This document shows, piece by piece, positions 12,794-16,767 of a DNA stretch of 16,767 bases (its first letter is position 1; each line of letters opens with the position of its first letter). The stretch is from JAOUEE01 sp051011595 (GTDB lineage Bacteria; Actinomycetota; Acidimicrobiia; Acidimicrobiales; SHLQ01). Under the pieces are notes generated by a model. The model was not told the DNA's origin, did no database searches, and was given only the letters and a program-made list of their open reading frames with translations. The stretch spans positions 1-16,767 of the forward strand of contig JBPCTQ010000383.1 in NCBI GenBank assembly GCA_051011595.1, written 5' to 3'. The position numbers and the translations under genes are program-made.

Positions 12794-13695
12794 CAGCCCG
12801 CCGCCCGACCGGCCCGCACCCGGGCTTGCTCGCGGGCCGTGTCGATCTCCGGTGGTGCCTCCACCGCCCAGCCGAGTGTGCGCAGTAGCACCAGGGCGGC
12901 CGGACGGACCAGCAGTGGTTCGACGCCGGGGGCCAGGGGCAACCACAACATCCGGCGGGCAAACCGGGGCAGCAGTCCGACAGCTGCGCCGCACACGCTG
13001 GCGTAGGCCATACCCATCGGCGGCAGTTCGAGCATGGGTCGGAGCAGGAACCGGACCGTGTCATGGGCCTGGGCGTTGGTGGCGAGCTCGGGCCGAAACA
13101 CCTGCAGTCGAGCTTTGAGTTCGGCCACCGACCGGGCCGTGTCGCCGGTGCCCAGCCGGTCGGCCACCTGGGCCATCTCGGCCACGTACCGATCAGCGTC
13201 GGCCGCTCCCAGCGGCGTTGACCCATACCGCTGGTGGGCCCGCAGGAACGAGTCGACCTCGGTGAGATGGACCCACTCCAACAGGTGGGGATCGGTGGCG
13301 TCGTAGCTCGCCCCATCGGGCGCCACCCCTTGGACTCGCTGATGCAGTGCCGCGATTCGGTCGATGATGGCTTCGGCCTCGGCCACCGATCCGTAGGTGG
13401 TGGTGCCGACGAACTCGGCCGTACGTTGCAGCCGGCCCAGTGGATCGCTCTTGTAGGTGGAGTGGTCGTACACCCCGGCCATCACGTGGGGATGCAGCGT
13501 CTGGAGGAACAGCGCCCGCAACCCGCCCACGAACATCGAAGGATCCGAGTGCACCACCCATGTGGCGCTGGTGGGTCCGAACAGGCCGTCGTCGGCCCGG
13601 TCGGAGAGATCGCGCGGCTCCCGGTCGGCGCTGACCATACGCCGAAGGCTGTGCTGGATCCCGCTACGCAGGCTCTGGATGGGGTCGGGCGCCAT
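12793..13695 (-). CDS. Oxygenase MpaB family protein (DUF2236), haem-dependent
   Basis: 300 residues. Conserved features of the MpaB/latex-clearing oxygenase family are present: LFLQTLHPHVMAGVYDHS (62-79, His68, His70, His78), DPLGRLQRTAEFV (84-96, Arg88), and LLEWVHLTEVDSFLRAHQRYG with His143. Known members are b-type haem oxygenases (rubber oxygenase Lcp; fungal MpaB, which cleaves a prenyl chain) or oxidases of unknown substrate; substrate here is unknown. Mostly alpha-helical, no signal peptide. The start at 13695 has a TACCGT box 6 nt before it, just after the hisI-like stop, so it could be transcribed alone as well as with the genes upstream. It overlaps the MazG-like gene by one base. 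Confidence 0.85.
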   Translation of the reverse strand: MAPDPIQSLRSGIQHSLRRMVSADREPRDLSDRADDGLFGPTSATWVVHSDPSMFVGGLRALFLQTLHPHVMAGVYDHSTYKSDPLGRLQRTAEFVGTTTYGSVAEAEAIIDRIAALHQRVQGVAPDGASYDATDPHLLEWVHLTEVDSFLRAHQRYGSTPLGAADADRYVAEMAQVADRLGTGDTARSVAELKARLQVFRPELATNAQAHDTVRFLLRPMLELPPMGMAYASVCGAAVGLLPRFARRMLWLPLAPGVEPLLVRPAALVLLRTLGWAVEAPPEIDTAREQARVRAGRAAG

Positions 13696-13701
13696 GGCTC
13701 A

Positions 13702-13707
13702 ACGGTA
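13702..13707 (-). promoter_or_regulatory. -10 box TACCGT for the MpaB-family gene
   Basis: TACCGT on the minus strand, 6 nt before the ATG at 13695, in the 14-bp gap after the hisI-like stop. Confidence 0.55.
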
Positions 13708-13709
13708 CG

Positions 13710-14114
13710 TCAGGCGAACTCGAGGCTGTCGGCGGAGGTGAGTCGACGGTAGTAACAGCCCGGTCGGGTGTCACCGGCGTCGTCGGTGGTGTGGCAGGCA
13801 CCACCCTTGGTGCGGGTCACCCGGTAGAGCAACGAGTTCTGCTCACAGTTCACCCAGACATCGACCAGGGCCAGCACGTCACCGGAAGTGGCCCCCTTCT
13901 TCCACAGCTCGTTTCGTGAGGTGGACCACAACACGGCGATCTTCTCGGTGAGTGTGGTGTGCAGGGCCAGCTCGTTGGCGTACCCGATGAACAACACCTC
14001 GTTGGTGTCGGCGTCCTGGAGGACCACCGGTACCACCTCGCTGCCGGTGGCCGCGATCTTCTGGAGCTTCTGGAAGTCGAGTGTGAGAGTTGTACCGTCT
14101 TCGAGTTCGTTCAC
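13710..14114 (-). CDS. HisI-like protein (phosphoribosyl-AMP cyclohydrolase family) with altered metal motif
   Basis: 134 residues. The fold is clearly HisI: VVPVVLQDADTNEVLFIGY, then IAVLWSTSRNELWKKGATSGD, then LVDVWVNCEQNSLLYRV, and KGGACHT..CYYRR at the end. True HisI opens the purine ring of phosphoribosyl-AMP in histidine synthesis using Zn and Mg. Here the usual Mg motif DCDxD is NCEQN (89-93). The three Zn cysteines remain (Cys90, Cys107, Cys120), but 12 residues separate the last two, where typical HisI has 6. It may be a diverged functional enzyme, a paralogue acting on another purine nucleotide, or inactive. The GTG at 14114 has neither a ribosome site nor a TANNNT box; translation may follow from the CDGSH gene 51 bp upstream. 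No other his gene is present. I withhold the hisI symbol. Confidence 0.8.
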   Translation of the reverse strand: MNELEDGTTLTLDFQKLQKIAATGSEVVPVVLQDADTNEVLFIGYANELALHTTLTEKIAVLWSTSRNELWKKGATSGDVLALVDVWVNCEQNSLLYRVTRTKGGACHTTDDAGDTRPGCYYRRLTSADSLEFA

Positions 14115-14165
14115 GCTGGCATGGTGGCACAGCCAGGTGAGCCGCTCCCCACCGAATACGGGGCC

Positions 14166-14855
14166 TCAGCCGGCGTCGGTGAAGCCGGCCTCCTTGTGTG
14201 AACCGTCGCACAGCGGTTTGTTGCCCGACGCGCCGCAGCGGCACAGGGTGACGCGATTGCGGGTCTCGAGCAGGGAGCCGTCACCGGTCTGCACGGCGAT
14301 ACCTCCTTGGATCCAGAGAGGGCCGTCGTCGAGCACCGCGACTTCGGTGGGAAGACCCGGTTCGACATCGCCGTCGGCGTCGTCGAGGCGGTAGGTGAGT
14401 GCACCCGAGGGGCACTTCTCCACCATGTTGATGACCTGGAGACGGGTGATGCTGTCGTCGGTCTGGGAGGCGAGCTTCCAGATGTTGGCCACCCGGTTGC
14501 CGCAGAACCCGGCATGCACGCAGATGCTGCGATCGTCGCGCACGGTGATGCCGGTCCCACCCAGGTCGTTGGCGCGCTCGTCGTAGGTCCCCGATGCCGA
14601 CTCATCGCTCGGCCAGTCGACCCCCATGTGGGTTCCGTCGCAGAACGGCTTGTTGGTCGACGCCCCGCACCGGCACAGGGCCACGTTGCCCTTCTTGGAG
14701 TTGAAACCCTCCAGGGGTTCGGACGAGCGGTAGGTGAGGGGTTCGCCGTGTTCGCTCTGTTCGATGTGTTTCCGTCTGATGGTGACGGTGCCCGACACCA
14801 CGTACGGGCCACCCTTTCGCACTCGGACAGACGGAGCGTCATCCTGGTCGGTCAT
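14166..14855 (-). CDS. CDGSH / Fer4_19 / CDGSH iron-sulfur protein
   Basis: 229 residues with three metal-binding parts. A first CDGSH motif (CRCGASTNKPFCDGTH, Cys61, Cys63, Cys72, His76) should hold a 2Fe-2S cluster. A middle Fer4_19-type part has Cys112 and Cys118 (CVHAGFC) and Cys148 (CPSGAL). A second CDGSH motif (CRCGASGNKPLCDGSH, Cys205, Cys207, Cys216, His220) repeats the first. CDGSH clusters with one His ligand are pH-sensitive and transfer electrons or clusters. Soluble, no membrane helix. The ATG at 14855 has GGAGG 5 nt upstream and a TAGGGT box further back, so unlike many neighbours it has a leader. The frame extends to 15272 only through the kinase gene. Likely role: electron or cluster donor, perhaps to products of the genes downstream (inference). 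Confidence 0.9.
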   Translation of the reverse strand: MTDQDDAPSVRVRKGGPYVVSGTVTIRRKHIEQSEHGEPLTYRSSEPLEGFNSKKGNVALCRCGASTNKPFCDGTHMGVDWPSDESASGTYDERANDLGGTGITVRDDRSICVHAGFCGNRVANIWKLASQTDDSITRLQVINMVEKCPSGALTYRLDDADGDVEPGLPTEVAVLDDGPLWIQGGIAVQTGDGSLLETRNRVTLCRCGASGNKPLCDGSHKEAGFTDAG

Positions 14856-14872
14856 CGAAACCTCCGGTCGTG

Positions 14873-14887
14873 GGGTCGGGCCGACCC
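14873..14887. promoter_or_regulatory. 15-bp palindrome overlapping the CDGSH-gene promoter
   Basis: GGGTCGG-G-CCGACCC is a perfect dyad around one central base, in the 76-bp divergent gap. It overlaps the TAGGGT -10 box of the minus-strand gene and its expected start site, the position of a repressor operator. The regulator is unknown; an iron or redox sensor is only a guess from the product. Confidence 0.45.
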
Positions 14888-14889
14888 TA
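14884..14889 (-). promoter_or_regulatory. -10 box TAGGGT for the CDGSH-protein gene
   Basis: TAGGGT on the minus strand, 28 nt before the ATG at 14855. Transcription would start near 14877, giving a leader of about 20 nt with GGAGG. It contrasts with the leaderless genes around it. Confidence 0.45.
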
Positions 14890-14918
14890 GCCCCGACCGT
14901 CGATCTCGCCGTCCCGCC

Positions 14919-14924
14919 TAGCAT
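14919..14924 (+). promoter_or_regulatory. -10 box TAGCAT for the P-loop kinase gene
   Basis: TAGCAT ends 7 nt before the ATG at 14932. The spacer cggggtg is too close to act as a ribosome site. Confidence 0.5.
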
Positions 14925-14931
14925 CGGGGTG

Positions 14932-15474
14932 ATGTCATTGCATGGGTCGGTGGATCTGCTGGTCGTGGTCAGCGGAATCCCCGGGTCGGGCAAGACCACC
15001 CTGGCCCGCCGGCTGGCGCCGGCGCTGGGGCTGCCGCTGCTGGCCAAGGACACCATCAAGGAGGCCCTGCTCGACGCCCTCGGCAGCGGCGACCTCGCCC
15101 ATTCTCGCCGTCTGGGGGGAGCCAGCCACGAGGTCCTTCTCGCCGTGGCCGCCGAGTCACCGCAGGCGGTGCTCGAGTCCTTCTTCTGGCCGGGCGTGGC
15201 CGAACCCCGCCTCATTGCCCTCGGGCGACCGCTGGTGCAGGTGTGGTGCCGATGCCCCCTCGACCTCGCCATCGCCCGCTATCGAGACCGCACCGACGAC
15301 CCGGACCGCCACCCCGGGCATCGGCCCGAGCATCAAGACGCCCGGGCCACGGAGCACTGGATGACCGCGGAGCCTCGGCCGCTCGACATCGATCCGTTGA
15401 TCAGCGTCGACACCGATCGGCCCGTCGACATCGACGCGCTCATTGCCGATATTCACGAGGCCAGTCGCCGGTAA
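14932..15474 (+). CDS. P-loop kinase-like ATPase (AAA_33 type)
   Basis: 180 residues. A hydrophobic strand leads to the Walker A loop SGIPGSGKTTLARRL (14-28, Lys21, Thr22). LPLLAKDTIKEALLDAL follows, a pattern common in small AAA_33/zeta-type kinases, where the Asp after Lys often contacts substrate. VLESFFWPG and VQVWCRCPLDLAIARYRDR (a probable lid with arginines) also fit. It likely phosphorylates a small molecule or nucleotide; the substrate cannot be told. No antitoxin-like gene is adjacent, so a zeta-toxin role is unsupported. The ATG at 14932 is supported by the TAGCAT box 7 nt before it. The last 22 bp overlap the 3' end of the convergent DinB-like gene. Confidence 0.83.
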   Translation: MSLHGSVDLLVVVSGIPGSGKTTLARRLAPALGLPLLAKDTIKEALLDALGSGDLAHSRRLGGASHEVLLAVAAESPQAVLESFFWPGVAEPRLIALGRPLVQVWCRCPLDLAIARYRDRTDDPDRHPGHRPEHQDARATEHWMTAEPRPLDIDPLISVDTDRPVDIDALIADIHEASRR

Positions 15475-16016
15475 CCCTTCTGTACGTCGTCGACGTGATG
15501 AAGCGGATCGTGGATGAAGTAGCGGGCGAAAGATTCGATGGTGAACGCCGCGCCGTCGCTGCGGTAACCCATGCGACCCCACTGGTCGGCTGCGACCTGG
15601 TCGAAACGGTCGGCCAGCCGAGAACCGGCATCGATCAGCTGGTCGAGTACGACCGACGGGTCGGCCAGGTCGTAGCGGTCTTCGACGGCGGTGACGTTCT
15701 GGTCCCAGTTGGGATAGTGGGGCCCCTCCTCGGTGAGCATGAGGACGAGGCGCTCGTCGTAGATCGCGAACACATCGCGTACATGGCAGGCGTACTCCAG
15801 CGCCGACCAATGGTCGGCGTCGGGTCGCTGCCGCAACCGCGTGGTGTCGGCGTCGGTGAGTATCGCCCGCCACGCCTCGATGTTCTCGCGGAGTCGATCG
15901 GCCACTTGATCGGCCGAGACCGATTCGGCCACGAACCCACACTCGGGGCAGGTGGTGTCGAGCACCCAGGTCCAATCCTTGTCGTCGGCCGGTGGTGGTG
16001 CGGGCGCGCTGGTCAT
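15453..16016 (-). CDS. DinB-like four-helix protein with N-terminal CxxC
   Basis: 187 residues. A short N-terminal segment holds KDWTWVLDTTCPECGF, with Cys23 and Cys26 as a possible zinc site. The DinB/YfiT-type four-helix domain follows (about 34-187). Candidate metal histidines are His78 in WSALEYACHVRD and His169, His173 and His174 in FIHDPLHHVDDV. DinB-fold proteins include thiol-dependent transferases (bacillithiol or mycothiol S-transferases) and many of unknown function; I cannot assign a substrate. The start at 16016 is supported by a TACCGT box 7 nt before it; the open frame extends to 16340 but would overlap the next gene's coding region. Convergent overlap of 22 bp with the kinase gene. 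Confidence 0.82.
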   Translation of the reverse strand: MTSAPAPPPADDKDWTWVLDTTCPECGFVAESVSADQVADRLRENIEAWRAILTDADTTRLRQRPDADHWSALEYACHVRDVFAIYDERLVLMLTEEGPHYPNWDQNVTAVEDRYDLADPSVVLDQLIDAGSRLADRFDQVAADQWGRMGYRSDGAAFTIESFARYFIHDPLHHVDDVQKGYRRLAS

Positions 16017-16023
16017 GGTGGCG

Positions 16024-16029
16024 ACGGTA
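16024..16029 (-). promoter_or_regulatory. -10 box TACCGT for the DinB-like gene
   Basis: TACCGT on the minus strand, 7 nt before the ATG at 16016. It is the same hexamer as at the cyclophilin and MpaB genes. Confidence 0.55.
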
Positions 16030-16109
16030 GTCAGGGCCGCGCTCGGAGGCCTCACCATTGGCCCGGCTGCGCCGATGGATCCGGCAGGCTGAACCGAACG
16101 GAGACGTCC

Positions 16110-16767
16110 ATGGCCGCGGGCTGGCTCAAGAGCATCCGATCGATCATCGATCACCACACGGCCCTCACCGTGCTGATGGCCGTCATCTCCACGTGGGTGT
16201 GTCGGCGAGCGGGTTGGTATGCCGAGTTCCCGCTCACCATGGTGGGAACCGCGGTCATCTTCCCGATCGTGTTCTCCATCGGTGGCGCCTACAAACGGCG
16301 CGAGGCGGCCCTCGATGACTACGGCAGCATCAAAGCCCACGGGCGAGCGCTGTACTTCGCCACTCGCGACTGGATCGACGACACCGACGACATGCTCCAG
16401 GCCGATGTCTCGAACCGCCTCTACGAGCTGCTCGATGCCTGTCGGGATCTGTTCGCCTCACCGGTCTCGGAGATGGCTGTGCACGAGCGTCGGGTCTATG
16501 CCGCCTTCTCCGACTTGTCGCTCTTCGTGAAGACACTTCGTGGCCGGGGGCTTCCATCGGGTGAGGCGTCTCGCTGCAATCAGTTCATCTCCAAGATGGT
16601 GGTGTCGTTCGAGCACATCAAACACGTGTACCAGTACCGAACCCCCACGACGTTGCGCACCTACAGCAAGGTGTTCATCTACGTGCTGCCGGTGTTGTAC
16701 GGGCCGTTCTTCGCCAACGCCGCTCTCGACTACTCACCCGAGCTGGCCTACGTGATGCCGGTGCTGC
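16110..16767 (+). CDS. Bestrophin-like membrane protein, C-terminus outside window
   Basis: 219 codons are present and the frame is open at the window edge. The ATG at 16110 has GGAG at 16100-16103, 6 nt upstream. Two hydrophobic stretches lie early (about 16-30, ALTVLMAVISTWV; and 42-58, LTMVGTAVIFPIVFSIGG). They are followed by YKRREAALDDYGSIKAHGRALYF, which resembles the segment after the second helix in bestrophin/UPF0187 channels. Near the end of the window, YRTPTTLRTYSKVFIYVLPVLYGPFF looks like the third membrane region with its Pro-rich lead-in (quoted in overlapping parts: YRTPTTLRTYSKV, VFIYVLPVLYGPFF). Bestrophins are pentameric anion channels. The match is by general pattern, so it is tentative; an uncharacterised integral membrane family is the alternative. 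Divergent from the DinB-like gene. Confidence 0.55.
   Translation, partial: MAAGWLKSIRSIIDHHTALTVLMAVISTWVCRRAGWYAEFPLTMVGTAVIFPIVFSIGGAYKRREAALDDYGSIKAHGRALYFATRDWIDDTDDMLQADVSNRLYELLDACRDLFASPVSEMAVHERRVYAAFSDLSLFVKTLRGRGLPSGEASRCNQFISKMVVSFEHIKHVYQYRTPTTLRTYSKVFIYVLPVLYGPFFANAALDYSPELAYVMPVL

Noticed and set aside
14856..15272. Minus-strand extension of the CDGSH protein through the kinase gene
   Set aside because: The extension is Arg/Ser-rich shadow sequence. The ATG at 14855 has a good GGAGG site, and the plus-strand kinase is convincing.
14932..15474. P-loop kinase as a zeta-type toxin
   Set aside because: There is no small antitoxin gene upstream or downstream, and the gene appears to be transcribed alone. 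The Walker A and KD pattern is shared by many harmless small-molecule kinases.

Overview
The window is GC-rich, densely coded DNA from a high-GC actinobacterium. I infer a member of the Acidimicrobiia or a close relative. The grounds are a stand-alone mycobacterial-type LigC ligase, an acyl-CoA carboxylase beta subunit with a tiny epsilon subunit, an actinobacterial-type aspartokinase/Asd pair, an MpaB-type haem oxygenase, GTG starts, and start codons placed directly after TANNNT boxes. No rRNA, tRNA, CRISPR array, insertion sequence or prophage gene was seen, and no stretch over 300 bases lacks a gene. Taxonomy is inference; no search could be run.

Layout. 1-2435 (-): a large secreted protein, cut by the window edge, with a Sec signal peptide, about 16 RTX nonapeptides and at least four cadherin-like/VCBS-type repeats. 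2545-3621 (-): LigC. 3727-4866 (+): epoxide hydrolase, convergent with a LOG-type phosphoribohydrolase (4954-5526, -) across a long hairpin. 5586-7321 (+): acyl-CoA carboxylase beta and epsilon, with overlapping stop and start codons. 7401-10100 (-): in transcription order, a 64-residue membrane protein, a membrane-anchored cyclophilin, leucyl/phenylalanyl-tRNA-protein transferase (aat) and a membrane protein with a degenerate GGDEF domain. 10170-12468 (+): lysC and asd, the first two steps of the aspartate pathway. 12542-14855 (-): in transcription order, a CDGSH/Fer4_19/CDGSH iron-sulfur protein, a HisI-like protein with altered metal ligands, an MpaB-family oxygenase and a small MazG-like protein. 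14932-15474 (+): a P-loop kinase overlapping tail to tail with a DinB-like protein (15453-16016, -). 16110-16767 (+): a bestrophin-like membrane protein, cut by the window edge.

Working together. The clear functional units are AccD-AccE, lysC-asd, and the coupled pair aat/GGDEF-like. The most speculative and perhaps most novel unit is the CDGSH / HisI-like / MpaB / MazG-like cluster: a paralogue of a purine-ring cyclohydrolase and a small member of the pyrophosphohydrolase superfamily that contains HisE sit beside an iron-sulfur protein and a haem oxygenase.

The strongest sequence-wide signal is in the start regions. Ten of nineteen genes have a TANNNT hexamer ending 6-9 nt before the start codon and no convincing Shine-Dalgarno sequence. 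Most of the others either have a Shine-Dalgarno sequence or overlap or closely follow the gene before. This looks like systematic leaderless transcription. The second strong signal is an internal Shine-Dalgarno plus ATG inside lysC, which would yield a separate regulatory subunit.
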